Part shown: positions 41,216-51,050 of the stretch, in pieces
How positions within the stretch are numbered: position 1 is the stretch's first letter
How the letters are laid out: each line of letters starts with the position of its first letter
Assembly: GCA_029945945.1 (NCBI GenBank)
Contig: JAQSDM010000012.1
Coordinates: forward strand, 553,141-617,140
Reading direction: 5' to 3'
Length of the DNA: 64,000 nt
From: Algoriphagus sp.
GTDB taxonomy: Bacteria > Bacteroidota > Bacteroidia > Cytophagales > Cyclobacteriaceae
Position numbers and translations under genes: made by a program
The notes under the pieces: generated by a model
Told to the model about the DNA's origin: nothing
Databases searched by the model: none
What the model saw: the letters and a program-made list of their open reading frames with translations, nothing else

Positions 41216-42364
41216 CTAATTGTGTTTTTCAGTATCAGGTCTGAACTTCCTCCAACTGTGCCAGAATTCCTGATAGGCTTTTACCCGTATTAAATCAGGA
41301 CGAGAAGGTTCCAGCGATTTCCCTGTAAATAAATAGGCTGCGGAATCCAGATATAGAGTATCCCCGGTCCAGTGGTCCGATTTAGACTCTTCCGGAAGTT
41401 GAAGTGCTACAAAACTTTGGGAATCTTTACTCATCAGGAGAATGAGTTCTTTGTTCCCGACCCGATCACGGATTGATTTTTCTTTTTTGAGCTGATTCCA
41501 ATCGTAGGCTTTGGATTGGCCATCAACTTCGATTCCGACTACCCAGGATTTTTCATTCCAGGAAAAAGGATCCGTACCCGTGAGTTTACTTTCGCTTTTA
41601 CCTTTTTCAAATTTGCCCAGAGAATCATATTTCGAAATGAAATTTGGATCTGGGGCCATTATTTTCCCTTTCGGGAAAGCTTCAAAAAACTCCGCCGCAC
41701 TAAGCTGCATGGATTCCATTTCCAGAAGTTTTTGCCCTTTCAATACCCCGGTTACTGCTTCACCTGTAGCTTGCTGCCACCAGCTCCCCGTCCCCAGATC
41801 TTCAAACATGGCATTAAAGTGATCCATACCAACCAACCGAAATTGCTCCGGCTTTCCATTGATAAAGGGAGAAAAAACTCTTCCGGTTCGGCAAACAGAG
41901 CAATAGGTGACCATCACCGGATCCCTGGCCAAAGTGTCTCTTACCTGATGATGATACACAATGTAGCGAACCGGGTAAGCTTTGGCTTCTCCTTGTTTTG
42001 TAATGGCAATGACCAGGAGGCTGTCATTTTCTTTGAAAGATTCTCTGTCCAGAAAACTAAGCTGCTTGGGTTCTTTGAAAAGCACATCAGCTGCCATCCT
42101 GAAATTGAACAGGTAGGTCAAACCCAAGGCAGCTGAAAGTGAAGCAATAGTAAGCCATTTGGGAATGATTTTCCAGGCAGAAAACAATCCGGCCAAAATC
42201 ATCAGCCAGAAAATCCCCCTGAAAAAGAATCGAAATTGGTGAAGAAAATAAGCGAGGTCCAGAGTATTCCAAACTTGGCTTCCCGGAAAAGGCATGATGA
42301 GGTAAACCTTGAAAAACTCAAACAAACAAAGTCCGAGAATACCGGTAAAGAATATTTTTTTCAT
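41216..42364 (-). CDS. DUF3179 membrane protein
   Basis: A protein of 382 residues. Three N-terminal membrane segments (FFTGILGLCLFEFFKVYLIM, GIFWLMILAGLFSAW, LTIASLSAALGLTYLF) precede a DUF3179 domain from about residue 110. The domain shows AKAYPVRYIVYHHQVRDTL, MVTYCSVCRTGRVFSP with its Cys pair, and GSWWQQATGEAVTGVLKG. DUF3179 is of unknown function; the conserved C-x2-C resembles a redox or metal site. It is the last gene of a minus-strand group with the haloperoxidase-like lipoprotein and the beta-barrel. Confidence 0.83.
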   Translation of the reverse strand: MKKIFFTGILGLCLFEFFKVYLIMPFPGSQVWNTLDLAYFLHQFRFFFRGIFWLMILAGLFSAWKIIPKWLTIASLSAALGLTYLFNFRMAADVLFKEPKQLSFLDRESFKENDSLLVIAITKQGEAKAYPVRYIVYHHQVRDTLARDPVMVTYCSVCRTGRVFSPFINGKPEQFRLVGMDHFNAMFEDLGTGSWWQQATGEAVTGVLKGQKLLEMESMQLSAAEFFEAFPKGKIMAPDPNFISKYDSLGKFEKGKSESKLTGTDPFSWNEKSWVVGIEVDGQSKAYDWNQLKKEKSIRDRVGNKELILLMSKDSQSFVALQLPEESKSDHWTGDTLYLDSAAYLFTGKSLEPSRPDLIRVKAYQEFWHSWRKFRPDTEKHN

Positions 42365-42435
42365 AATCGCGGAAAAGAAAAGCCAGGCTCAGTTAGATTC
42401 CTGAGCTCTGAGTGCTTTTCAATTTAATAATGTGA

Positions 42436-43977
42436 TTAATCTACCTGATCTTTTTTGGCTCTTGTCACTGAATATGCACCAACATTCTTTCCCTGACTCA
42501 ATCCAATCTCTGCGTCAAAGCGGTAGTGAATCCCTCCATAAACACGAGACATCGCTGCTTCTTCAGCCCACTTTTTATATTGAGTGGCTTCAGCGGGAAA
42601 GAAATGCGATAAAACCTCAGCGGCAGCAGCAGAGAATGTGCTGTGCCCGGAAGTGTAGGCCGGAAAATTGGGGGTTCCAAGAATTGTCTTGAAGCCAGGA
42701 ATTGACTGAATCGGCCTTGGATAGTGGTAATAATATTTCGCATCCCAACAACTGATCCCAGCATCAACAATAGCCATATTCATGTAAGCGAAAACTCTTG
42801 CCGTGCGAACAGGGCTCAATCGATTTTTCACTACCGTTTCTTTTGCAAAACGGTTCCAATGTCCGGGAGGCGTGTAAGAATTGAGACCGTCGTTCCAGAA
42901 ATTAGCCACTCTTCGTTGCTCAGTTGTCATGTTATTAGCATAACGCTTTAATTCTTCTGCATTTTCCTTAAATTCTTCTGAGCCAGGAGCCGGTGGAGCT
43001 ATGGGTCTGACCTCTTCCACCGTAGGAACATTCCACATTTTCACTCTTCCAAAAAGAGGGGTCAATCCTACCGGCCGCTGAGGAGTTTCCTGATTTTCCC
43101 ATGACCATCCAAACCGAGCAATTGCAGCGTTTTTAATGGAATCAGATTTGACTTTATTAGTCTGAGCATTTTTCATCCCGTCAGTCGAAGCACGGGCCAA
43201 AGCTTTTTTTGCCGCCTGGGTTCCGATTAGTTTTCCTGCTTCGACGTCGCTGCTCACATTGATCCCGGCAATTACCAGGGATTCCAGATGCTCATCCGCC
43301 ATTTTTGCCAAGAACTCTTTTTCCAATGGAAACATAGCCGTCAGAATATCTCTTGATGAAATCGCGACCACTGCTCCATCTGAAGGATACGAATTCAGAC
43401 CATTTGATTCATAGGCGGATTTGATTTGTGGATCGAGTTCATACGGAGCGGGACGACCATATTTCTCCTTGTAATGCCAAGCCATAATCAATCCATCGTA
43501 TTGAGCAACGCTCAGGTATGCCAACATCCGGCTGGTGTAAGGAGGATGTGAATAGGGGAAAAGTGGATATTGATCCGGCTTGGTGGGATCAGGTGCCGGA
43601 TAGGTACCATCAGCATTGGGGGCCGGAATGAGGTTGTATTTTGTGGACAGTTCCAGTGCTATTTCATTCCAACGAAGCAATGGATTATTCGTCCAGTAGC
43701 TTACAGCCTCTTTTTGGGCAGGAGTAGCACCAGCAATTTTTGCTTTAGCATCCTGCAGTTCCTGATTGAGCGAAGGAGATCCTACCGCTGAAGGCTGAGG
43801 AATTGTTACCTCTTCATTGCTTGCAAACAAAATCAGGTTCCATTCACCTGCATCTTGATCCAGCTCTGCAAATTCATAACCGTTATATTCCAACTCGGTG
43901 GGCAATTCTTCCATACAGGAATAGCTCAATGCTCCGAGAGAGATTACGGCAACTAGATATCGTACTTGTATTTTCAT
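42436..43977 (-). CDS. Vanadium-dependent haloperoxidase/PAP2-superfamily lipoprotein
   Basis: A protein of 513 residues. The signal sequence ends GALSYSCME, so Cys21 is a lipobox candidate. The C-terminal part carries the three PAP2/haloperoxidase motifs: KYYYHYPRP (Lys...Arg), YTSGHSTFSAAAAE (Gly-His) and MSRVYGGIHYRFDAE (Arg...His). The N-terminal 250 residues include a helical domain and an insertion rich in Pro, typical of bacterial vanadium haloperoxidase-like proteins. It may oxidise halides or act as an acid phosphatase; the motifs do not decide which. It lies 12 nt downstream of the beta-barrel gene, so they are co-transcribed. Confidence 0.85.
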   Translation of the reverse strand: MKIQVRYLVAVISLGALSYSCMEELPTELEYNGYEFAELDQDAGEWNLILFASNEEVTIPQPSAVGSPSLNQELQDAKAKIAGATPAQKEAVSYWTNNPLLRWNEIALELSTKYNLIPAPNADGTYPAPDPTKPDQYPLFPYSHPPYTSRMLAYLSVAQYDGLIMAWHYKEKYGRPAPYELDPQIKSAYESNGLNSYPSDGAVVAISSRDILTAMFPLEKEFLAKMADEHLESLVIAGINVSSDVEAGKLIGTQAAKKALARASTDGMKNAQTNKVKSDSIKNAAIARFGWSWENQETPQRPVGLTPLFGRVKMWNVPTVEEVRPIAPPAPGSEEFKENAEELKRYANNMTTEQRRVANFWNDGLNSYTPPGHWNRFAKETVVKNRLSPVRTARVFAYMNMAIVDAGISCWDAKYYYHYPRPIQSIPGFKTILGTPNFPAYTSGHSTFSAAAAEVLSHFFPAEATQYKKWAEEAAMSRVYGGIHYRFDAEIGLSQGKNVGAYSVTRAKKDQVD

Positions 43978-43989
43978 AGTAATTCAGAT

Positions 43990-44910
43990 TTAGAAGGCAT
44001 TAAACTGATAGGTTAATCCCAAGCCATAGCCTGAAAATTGCCCCATGTTTCTGCCGGAAAACATGTGATTGTAATAGGCTAAAACACCCAAGCCTTTCAC
44101 GCTTTTTAAATAGTATTGAGCAAAACCTTCCACCCGATCAAAGTTAACTTTGTTCGTTGGCTGAGGAGAGTTGTAAATCCGGATATCATCTCCAGTAGCA
44201 CAACGAAGGGAAGTCAGGCTGGCTTCTACACGAAGACGTTTCTGGAAAAACCAGGAGCCTAAAGACGCTTGCGCCTGAAGTGCATCGGGCACATCCATAG
44301 TTGAAGTGTAGTAGGCGTTATCTTCGTAATAAAAATCTCTTTCAGCCTCTGTAGCACCACGGAGAAGGTATGCTCCGGAAATTCTGAGGTAAGGCCCCTT
44401 GTCCAATTCGTACATTCCAATGGCTCTTAACCCAAGTTCATTGGCTCCGAAACCCAAACTAAAAGGCAGGTAATCTGACAGATAATTGGAAGCCGGTGTA
44501 CTGAAACTCAGGTTGGAAAAGACCTTAAGTTTTCCCTTACCCATGGTATGATCAACCAGTTGAGCTTTCAGCGAAACACTAAAATCCTGGAGACCTTCTG
44601 CTCCGGCCATTTGTCCTCCACTTGCCGAAGTTTTTACATAAGGAAGACTGACTATAACGTTTATTTTGTCAGTAATCCCACCTACGATCATCGGCATGAT
44701 CATTTTACGGTTAAAAGTGCCGACGTTTTGATTCGTTCGGAGGTAAGCACCCTCCCAGTATTTTTCCCAATTGGCATCTTCATAGACTACAGCGACACAG
44801 ATTTCACCTTTCGGCATCATCAGTCCGTCTAGAGGAGTCTGGGCAATTGTAAGTATAGATATACCCATGCCCACCAATAGAAGGCTTAGGAATTTAAGTT
44901 TTATGTTCAT
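43990..44910 (-). CDS. Outer membrane beta-barrel protein, transporter-like
   Basis: A protein of 306 residues: signal peptide ending LTIAQ, then repeated amphipathic strands (MIMPMIVGGITDKINVIVSLPYV, LKVFSNLSFSTPASNYL, YLRISGAYLLRGA) closing with a C-terminal aromatic strand GYGLGLTYQFNAF. The strand FSLGFGANELGLRAIGMYEL resembles the phenol-degradation MetA/transporter-type barrels. The passenger substrate is unknown. It is the first gene of a group with the haloperoxidase-like lipoprotein and DUF3179, perhaps a surface oxidation system (inference). Confidence 0.72.
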   Translation of the reverse strand: MNIKLKFLSLLLVGMGISILTIAQTPLDGLMMPKGEICVAVVYEDANWEKYWEGAYLRTNQNVGTFNRKMIMPMIVGGITDKINVIVSLPYVKTSASGGQMAGAEGLQDFSVSLKAQLVDHTMGKGKLKVFSNLSFSTPASNYLSDYLPFSLGFGANELGLRAIGMYELDKGPYLRISGAYLLRGATEAERDFYYEDNAYYTSTMDVPDALQAQASLGSWFFQKRLRVEASLTSLRCATGDDIRIYNSPQPTNKVNFDRVEGFAQYYLKSVKGLGVLAYYNHMFSGRNMGQFSGYGLGLTYQFNAF

Positions 44911-45035
44911 TTGAAATTTTTTAAAAGACCGATCCCTTGAATCCCTTCTTTTCGAAGCAATTCAAATTCAGGAAATAGCTTTGAATAGCGTCAAAGCTTC
45001 ACCTTTGGAGAATTGTTAAGTTGAAGGGGATTGAT

Positions 45036-45043
45036 CAAACATA
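45036..45043 (-). promoter_or_regulatory. TAnnTTTG minus-7 element for the barrel-haloperoxidase group
   Basis: TATGTTTG on the minus strand, 126 nt before the barrel gene ATG. The spacer 44911-45103 shows no gene. Confidence 0.4.
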
Positions 45044-45103
45044 CTGCATACAACAGAAGAAAATCTTCCACAATCAGTAAGTAAAATCAAGAAAATAGTG
45101 GAA

Positions 45104-45649
45104 TCAAGCCTCTTGGGGAGGGGGCGAATCAAGTTGAAAAAAAGGACTCATGTAAGTTGAAAAAATAAACCCAATCTTATCTTCAATAGCTAAAGCCACA
45201 GGCTTTTCAAGGGAATATACTTCCGGTTGGATGTAATCCTTGATAAAGGTCTTGGCTATTGCTTTACCGTTTTGGTCTTGGGGAATCTCGTCCTCTGTCA
45301 AAGAAGAAATCCACTTTTTCACAGTATTATCTAACACTCCACGAGCGGTATCCGCAACGTAAACTAATTGGAGCGTGTCGTTTTGATATCGTTGCTTGAT
45401 TGCCCGAAAGTATTTTCCATCCTTTTCAAATCGTGTATTGGTAGGTTGGAAGTCATCCTGGTTACTCATATAAGGCGCCGATAAAGGAATCTCTAAAAGT
45501 CTTTCCTCCAAATCACCTTGAGCCACCCCATAGATCTGATCCGCCCACTGATTTTCTAAATGATAATCAAAAGAAAAATAGAAAGCATAGTAGCCAAAAT
45601 GGTAGATGGCAAAACAAGCTAAGAGCAATATGGCGAGCGCTTTCTTCAA
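45104..45649 (-). CDS. Hypothetical protein with N-terminal membrane anchor
   Basis: A protein of 181 residues starting at TTG 45649 (MKKALAILLLACFAIYHFGYYAF). One hydrophobic segment with a cysteine near residue 12 may be a signal anchor or a lipobox. The rest is mixed alpha/beta without recognisable motifs: RYQNDTLQLVYVADTARG, VKKWISSLTEDEIPQ. The C-terminus is Pro-rich (DSPPPQEA). I do not recognise a family. It lies 104 nt upstream of the beta-barrel group on the same strand and may be monocistronic. Confidence 0.6.
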   Translation of the reverse strand: MKKALAILLLACFAIYHFGYYAFYFSFDYHLENQWADQIYGVAQGDLEERLLEIPLSAPYMSNQDDFQPTNTRFEKDGKYFRAIKQRYQNDTLQLVYVADTARGVLDNTVKKWISSLTEDEIPQDQNGKAIAKTFIKDYIQPEVYSLEKPVALAIEDKIGFIFSTYMSPFFQLDSPPPQEA

Positions 45650-45748
45650 GTTAATTTATAAGAGGTTGAAAAATAAGTCATTTTATGACCAAAATCATAA
45701 TTCCGTTTACTTTATTTAAAAAATTCAGGAATTGACAAAAGAACTTCC

Positions 45749-45952
45749 CTATAAAAAGTCGATGATTAGCTCCAAAATCAAAATAAATGCCGTCAAAATA
45801 AGGGAAACAAGTCCATAAATTTGGATCACTTTGAACCGATTGAATCGGTCCAAAAACCACAAAACCAAAACTGGTTTGAATAATCCGGCAATCAGACAAA
45901 AAAGGCTAAGTCCCAAAAGAATCTGAAAAAACAATTGCAAAGCTATTAGCAT
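45749..45952 (-). CDS. Small two-helix membrane protein
   Basis: A protein of 67 residues, almost wholly hydrophobic: LFFQILLGLSLFCLIAGLF, a short polar hinge FKPVLVLWFLDRFNRFKV, then GLVSLILTAFILILELI. The polar hinge FKPVxVLWFLDRFNR and the clean ATG start argue that it is a real gene rather than a chance frame. No function is known to me. It sits downstream of infB, behind the infB terminator, and is probably transcribed separately. Confidence 0.58.
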   Translation of the reverse strand: MLIALQLFFQILLGLSLFCLIAGLFKPVLVLWFLDRFNRFKVIQIYGLVSLILTAFILILELIIDFL

Positions 45953-45963
45953 GGTATAAAACT

Positions 45964-45995
45964 AAAAAAAGGAACAGCCAGGCTGTTCCTTTTTT
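45964..45995. terminator. Bidirectional terminator after infB
   Basis: Stem AAAAAAGGAACAGC / GCTGTTCCTTTTTT with a 3-nt loop and T tracts on both strands. It lies 17 nt after the infB stop and 12 nt before the small membrane protein gene. Confidence 0.88.
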
Positions 45996-46011
45996 CTTTA
46001 TAAATCTGAAA

Positions 46012-48942
46012 TTAAGATTTCTTACGCTTAATTTCTTTCATTTCGTAACCTTCAATTGTGTCACCGATTTCGATGTTGTTGAAGTTTTTGATAGAAATAC
46101 CGCACTCGTATCCTGCTTTCACTTCTGCCACATCGTCTTTGAATCGCTTCAATTGATCGACATCGCCGTCATGAATCACGATTCCGTCCCGGATAACTCG
46201 GATCTTATTCTTACGAGTAACAAATCCATCTGTCACGTAGCTACCTGCAACGGTACCAACTTTCGTGATTTTAAATACCTCACGAACCTGGATATTACCT
46301 GTGATGATTTCTTCAAATTCAGGCTCAAGCATCCCCTCGATTGCATCTTTGATTTGGTTAATCGCATCATAGATGATGGAGTAGTGTCTGATTTCAATCT
46401 CTTCCTGTTCTGCAAGTTTCTTCGCATTAGCAGATGGTCTCACCTGGAATCCAATGATAATCGCATCAGAAGCAGAAGCAAGCAATACATCAGATTCAGA
46501 GATTTGACCAACACCCTTATGGATGATAGATACTTTCACTGCATCTTTAGAAAGCTTCAACAATGAATCAGAAAGTGCTTCAACTGAACCATCCACGTCA
46601 CCTTTGATGATAATGTTAAGTTCTTTGAAACTACCAATCGCCAATCGACGACCGATTTCATCCAAGGTAATATGCTTCTTGGTTCGAATACTTTGTTCTC
46701 TCTGGATTTGCTCCCTTGAGTTGGCAATCTCTCTTGCTTCTCTCTCAGTATCGTAAACTTTGATCAAATCACCAGCCTGAGGAGCACCACTTAGTCCCAA
46801 CACCTGAACAGGTGTAGAGGGTCCTGCTTCTTTCAGTTTTTTACCTTTGTGATCAAACATCGCTTTGACACGTCCATAATGTTTACCCGCAAGAATGATG
46901 TCTCCAACTTTCAATGTTCCAGTCTGAACCATAATCGTAGATACATAACCACGGCCCTTATCTAGAGATGCTTCGACTACTGTTCCCGCAGCGTTTTTAT
47001 TGGGATTTGCTTTCAATTCAAGGATTTCCGCCTCAAGGAGGACTTTTTCCAAAAGCTCATCTATTCCTTGTCCTGTTTTCGCCGAGATATCCTGAGATTG
47101 GTATTTACCGCCCCAGTCTTCCACAAGGAGATTCATGCTGGCAAGCTCTTCCTTGATTTTTTCAGGCCTTGCATTAGCCTTATCCACTTTGTTAATTGCG
47201 AAAATCATCGGTACCCCACCAAGTTGAGCATGATTGATCGCTTCTTTGGTTTGAGGCATGATGCTATCATCAGCAGCAATCACGATGATCGCAATATCTG
47301 TGATTTTAGCTCCCCTTGCTCTCATCGCGGTAAACGCTTCGTGACCAGGAGTATCCAGGAATGCAATTTTATGCCCTGTCTTAGTCATTACATCATATGC
47401 ACCGATGTGCTGGGTGATACCACCTGCTTCTCCGGCAGTAACTTTTGCTGTCCTTATGTAATCCAGCAAGGAAGTTTTACCATGATCGACGTGACCCATG
47501 ATGGTTACGATCGGTGCTCTTTCTATCAAATCTTCAACGGCATCTGGCGCATCCGGAACAATATCATCTTCGATTGACTTGGTGAATTCAACTTCATATC
47601 CAAACTCATCTGCAATGATTGTGATCGCTTCAGCATCTAATCTCTGGTTGATCGAGACGAACATTCCCAAAGACATACAGGTAGAAATTACCTGATTGAC
47701 AGAAACATCCAGCAAGGCTGCAAGATCGTTGGCTGAGATAAACTCAGTTACCTTAAGGATTTTAGTATCCTCTCCTTCGATTTCGGTATCCCGATCTCTT
47801 TCAGTTTTTTTATCTCTTCTGGTTTTGCCTTTACCACCTCCCGATTTTGATCCTCCACTCTGAAGTCTGGCAAGCGTTTGCTTGATCTGATCCTGAATTT
47901 CTTTCTGAGTAGGTTCAGCTTTAATAATTCTATTTTGAGCTGGTCGAGGCTGGTTTCCACCAGCAGGTCTTTGACCTCCACCTTGTCCTTGGGTACCTGG
48001 AGCTTGTCCCGGCCTTGGTTGAGCCAGTCGAGGAGGACCAGAAGAAGCTGGAGGTGTACCTGGTTTATCTATACGCTTTCGGGGACGCTTTTTATCTCTT
48101 CCTTTTTCATCGGAAGATGCAACAGGTCCGCCTTTCTTTTTAGATCTATCTACAGGAAGTTCAATTTTACCCAGGACTGTTAGTCCTTTCAGAGAATCGG
48201 CTTTTGCAGAAATCAGTTGATTTTCTACTGGTGCTACCACCTCTACCGGCTTCGGAGCCTCTGGCTTCACTTGAGGAGCTGGCGGAGCTTGAGGTACCGG
48301 AGGTTTAACTTGTGGTTTTTGTGGGGACGAAGCCGCTGGTCTTTGCTCAGGTCTTGGATGTTGAGGCCTTGATTCGGCTGGTTTTTGCTGATTAGGGTGC
48401 TGCGGTCTCTGACCTTGGTGTTGATTCTGGGCAGGTCTTGGTTGCTGATGCCTGGGTGCAGGGGCCGGTGCAGGTTTTTTGCTAAGATCAATTTTACCCA
48501 ATACTTTAATCCCCTCAAGTTTTGGGGATTCAGAAGATACTTTTTCAGGTTCCGGTGTCGGCGCCGGAACTGGTGCAGGTGCAGGCACAGGAGTTGGCGG
48601 TGGAGTTGGGGCAGGAGTTGCAACAACTGGTACCGGCTCAGGCTTAGGCTCTGTTTTTACTTGAGGAGCGGGCTCGGGAGCTTTTTCTTGCTTTGGCACT
48701 TCCGGCTCGAGGGAAATAGGCTCATGGCGCTTCCCTATTGAGAGGTGGGAAGCCTCTTCCTTCTCGAGGGCAGAAGATTTGAATTCCTTCTCAAGCATGG
48801 CAACTTGCTCCATACTGATCTTGGAATTCGGATTATTCTCCACCTCAAAGCCTTTTTTGGCCATTGACTCCACGATGGTTGCCGTCCCCACGTTGAGTTT
48901 TCTGGCTATTTGGCCTAATCGTATCATTTTATCTTCTGACAT
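46012..48942 (-). CDS. infB: Translation initiation factor IF-2
   Basis: A protein of 976 residues from the ATG at 48942; a TTG two codons upstream is also in frame. Residues 1 to about 60 form the N-terminal IF2N helix domain ([19 protein letters not shown]); residues 60-410 are a Pro/Ala/Lys/Gly-rich linker. The G domain has [15 protein letters not shown] (near residue 480), [15 protein letters not shown] and NKVDK, followed by the C-terminal IF2 domains. It delivers initiator fMet-tRNA to the 30S subunit. It is the last gene of the conserved rimP-nusA-infB operon. Confidence 0.97.
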   Translation of the reverse strand: MSEDKMIRLGQIARKLNVGTATIVESMAKKGFEVENNPNSKISMEQVAMLEKEFKSSALEKEEASHLSIGKRHEPISLEPEVPKQEKAPEPAPQVKTEPKPEPVPVVATPAPTPPPTPVPAPAPVPAPTPEPEKVSSESPKLEGIKVLGKIDLSKKPAPAPAPRHQQPRPAQNQHQGQRPQHPNQQKPAESRPQHPRPEQRPAASSPQKPQVKPPVPQAPPAPQVKPEAPKPVEVVAPVENQLISAKADSLKGLTVLGKIELPVDRSKKKGGPVASSDEKGRDKKRPRKRIDKPGTPPASSGPPRLAQPRPGQAPGTQGQGGGQRPAGGNQPRPAQNRIIKAEPTQKEIQDQIKQTLARLQSGGSKSGGGKGKTRRDKKTERDRDTEIEGEDTKILKVTEFISANDLAALLDVSVNQVISTCMSLGMFVSINQRLDAEAITIIADEFGYEVEFTKSIEDDIVPDAPDAVEDLIERAPIVTIMGHVDHGKTSLLDYIRTAKVTAGEAGGITQHIGAYDVMTKTGHKIAFLDTPGHEAFTAMRARGAKITDIAIIVIAADDSIMPQTKEAINHAQLGGVPMIFAINKVDKANARPEKIKEELASMNLLVEDWGGKYQSQDISAKTGQGIDELLEKVLLEAEILELKANPNKNAAGTVVEASLDKGRGYVSTIMVQTGTLKVGDIILAGKHYGRVKAMFDHKGKKLKEAGPSTPVQVLGLSGAPQAGDLIKVYDTEREAREIANSREQIQREQSIRTKKHITLDEIGRRLAIGSFKELNIIIKGDVDGSVEALSDSLLKLSKDAVKVSIIHKGVGQISESDVLLASASDAIIIGFQVRPSANAKKLAEQEEIEIRHYSIIYDAINQIKDAIEGMLEPEFEEIITGNIQVREVFKITKVGTVAGSYVTDGFVTRKNKIRVIRDGIVIHDGDVDQLKRFKDDVAEVKAGYECGISIKNFNNIEIGDTIEGYEMKEIKRKKS

Positions 48943-49006
48943 AAGCAAAAACCTCTTTCGAAATCTTAAGTAAAATTAGGGTAATTATCGGGGGTATTCT
49001 CCCGAT

Positions 49007-50251
49007 TTATTGATCAAATTCTTGTCTGAGTATTCTGAATATCTCATCTATTGTCTCTTCCTCCAGCTCAGTTCTGCGAGTAAGATCCTCTTTGGTCAGA
49101 CTCAATACGCTTTTAGCTGTGTCCAGACCTGTTTTTTTCAATTCATCTATGATCCACTTGTCAATCTCATCAGAGAATTCATTCAGATCCACATCCTCCT
49201 CTTCGTTTTCGTTAAGCTCTCTGAAAACATCGATTTCATAACCCACCAATTTACTGGCCAATTTAATGTTGAAGCCACCTTTTCCGATTGCCAGGGAAAC
49301 CTGGTCAGGTTTCAGAAAGACAGAAATTCTCTTGGTTTCTTTATTAACTACAATGGAGGAAACTTTTGCAGGGCTAAGTGCTCTGGACACATACAATTCC
49401 AGATTGTCTGTGAAATTGATTACGTCAATGTTTTCGTTCTGTAATTCACGAACTACTGCGTGAATTCTGGAACCTTTCATTCCGACGCAGGCACCTACCG
49501 GATCGATTCTATCATCATAGGACTCTACTGCAACTTTTGCTCTTTCCCCAGGCTCTCTTACAATCTTCACGATCGTAATCAATCCGTCGTAAACCTCAGG
49601 CACTTCGTTTTCGAAAAGTCTTTCAAGAAATACCGGAGAAGTTCTGGACAATATGATTTTTGGATTACCATTCATCATATCAACCCGATGGACGATTGCC
49701 TTTACTGAATCTCCTTTTCTGAACCGATCTTTAGAGATTTGCTCAATTTTTGGCAAAATTAGCTCATTTCCTTCACTGTCCATCAAAAGGATTTCCCTTC
49801 CAAGAATCTGATAAACTTCAGCACTTACAATTTCGCCTACTTGCTCCTCATATTTATTATAAAGGATATCTTTTTCAAGATCTTTTATTCTTTGAATCAA
49901 GGTTTGACGAGCCATTTGCACCGCTCTTCTTCCAAACTCTTCTAATTCTATCTTTTCGTAAACTTCCTCTCCTACCTCGAAATCCGGCTCAATCTTTTGA
50001 GCTTCAGACAAACTGATTTTATCAAAATCCCAGATATCTTCAGAATTGTCGTCTACGATTTCCCTGATTCGGAAAATCTCAAGGTCACCCTTATCCGCGT
50101 TGATGGTCACATCGAAGTTTTCGTCTGTTTCGAACTTCTTGCGAATCATCGCTCTGAACACATCTTCCAAGATACGGATCATGGTAGGGCGATCCACATT
50201 TTTAGATCTCGCAAACTCTGCGAAGGATTCTATTAAGACTTTGGCATCCAT
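49007..50251 (-). CDS. nusA: Transcription termination/antitermination factor NusA
   Basis: A protein of 414 residues: an N-terminal RNA-polymerase-binding domain (LIESFAEFARSKNVDRPTM), an S1 domain (VGEIVSAEVYQILGREILLM) near residue 135, and two KH domains with GACVGMKGSRIHAVVREL and SLAIGKGGFNIKLASKLVG near residues 250 and 320. A helical C-terminal tail follows (LDTAKSVLSLTKEDL), shorter than the two acidic repeats of E. coli NusA. It controls pausing and antitermination. It starts 5 nt after rimP in the same operon. Confidence 0.96.
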   Translation of the reverse strand: MDAKVLIESFAEFARSKNVDRPTMIRILEDVFRAMIRKKFETDENFDVTINADKGDLEIFRIREIVDDNSEDIWDFDKISLSEAQKIEPDFEVGEEVYEKIELEEFGRRAVQMARQTLIQRIKDLEKDILYNKYEEQVGEIVSAEVYQILGREILLMDSEGNELILPKIEQISKDRFRKGDSVKAIVHRVDMMNGNPKIILSRTSPVFLERLFENEVPEVYDGLITIVKIVREPGERAKVAVESYDDRIDPVGACVGMKGSRIHAVVRELQNENIDVINFTDNLELYVSRALSPAKVSSIVVNKETKRISVFLKPDQVSLAIGKGGFNIKLASKLVGYEIDVFRELNENEEEDVDLNEFSDEIDKWIIDELKKTGLDTAKSVLSLTKEDLTRRTELEEETIDEIFRILRQEFDQ

Positions 50252-50256
50252 TTGAG

Positions 50257-50730
50257 TTATTTAAAAGATACTTGTACAACTGATTTCTTCACTTCTTCAA
50301 AAGGAATCGTTAATTCCTCTTCTGTGGCTTTTTTGCCTTTTTCTTTTCTTTTAACCAGCATTTTAATACCGGCATCATCCACTTCAAGTAATTTTCCCAC
50401 GACCTCTTTGTCAGCAGAGAGGTTCACCTTGAGTTCTCTTCCGATATTCTTCAAATATTGCCTCTCGCTACTAAGAGGATAATCTATTCCTGGCGAAGAC
50501 ACCTCAATGTTGTAAGCCTCGGGCATAATTTCCTTTTCTTCCAGTTCTCCAGAAACTAATCTGCTTATTCTGGCGCACGTTTGAATGGTCACACCCTCAT
50601 CAGAATCTATTAATAGATTTAATAGTGTTTTACCGCTTTTTTCAACCATCTTCACCTCCACGATGAAGTGGTTTTCATCCGGAAGATGCTTCTCAACAAT
50701 CTCTTCGATAGTACGTTTCAATTCAGACAT
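50257..50730 (-). CDS. rimP: Ribosome maturation factor RimP
   Basis: A protein of 157 residues with the RimP layout: an N-terminal alpha/beta domain (LLNLLIDSDEGVTIQTCARIS and YNIEVSSPGIDYPLSSERQY near residue 80) and a C-terminal SH3-like domain (KVNLSADKEVVGKLLEVDDAGI). It is needed for 30S subunit maturation. It is the first gene of the rimP-nusA-infB operon, with a good promoter 59 nt upstream of the ATG. Confidence 0.95.
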   Translation of the reverse strand: MSELKRTIEEIVEKHLPDENHFIVEVKMVEKSGKTLLNLLIDSDEGVTIQTCARISRLVSGELEEKEIMPEAYNIEVSSPGIDYPLSSERQYLKNIGRELKVNLSADKEVVGKLLEVDDAGIKMLVKRKEKGKKATEEELTIPFEEVKKSVVQVSFK

Positions 50731-50788
50731 AGTATGTATAATGAAAGAGGGGACGTGGTGTCCCCTCAGAAACTTTTCGAATACGCGA

Positions 50789-50819
50789 CAAAGGTAAAAT
50801 AATTTTACAGTAAAAACAA
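50789..50819 (-). promoter_or_regulatory. Promoter of the rimP-nusA-infB operon
   Basis: Minus-7 TACCTTTG at 50789-50796 and minus-33 TTG at 50817-50819 on the minus strand, separated by 20 nt. This fits the Bacteroidota consensus well. Confidence 0.65.
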
Positions 50820-50964
50820 TCAGGGCTGAGTCTCAAGCCACTTAGAAATCATCAGATTTTTTTTGGAACAAACAATTTGGCAAAAACTAATTATTCCGGA
50901 TTGCTTAATTCCAATCCTTTTCAAAAAATATCGGGTTTCCCTCCGATTTCTCCCATTAAGATAA

Positions 50965-50972
50965 TAATTTTG
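50965..50972 (+). promoter_or_regulatory. TAnnTTTG minus-7 element for mreB
   Basis: TAATTTTG, 78 nt before the mreB ATG, implying a leader of about 70 nt. No strong minus-33 match was found. Confidence 0.55.
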
Positions 50973-51050
50973 CCGACCCTCGTTTAATATGAGTGCACGG
51001 CATAGTATATTAAACTCTCAACTCCAGTACAGGCAAACCAATCAAGAAAA

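Larger units (their letters stand above)
50731..51050. other. Divergent regulatory spacer between rimP and mreB
   Basis: 320 bp without a gene. It holds the rimP promoter (50789) and the mreB minus-7 element (50965). A short inverted repeat ATCGG / CCGAT (50930-50947) lies just upstream of the mreB element. The leader from about 50979 to 51050 has no visible structure of note. Confidence 0.6.

Noticed and set aside
47068..47577. 169-codon plus-strand frame inside infB
   Set aside because: It is antisense to the conserved IF-2 G domain and has no recognisable protein features.
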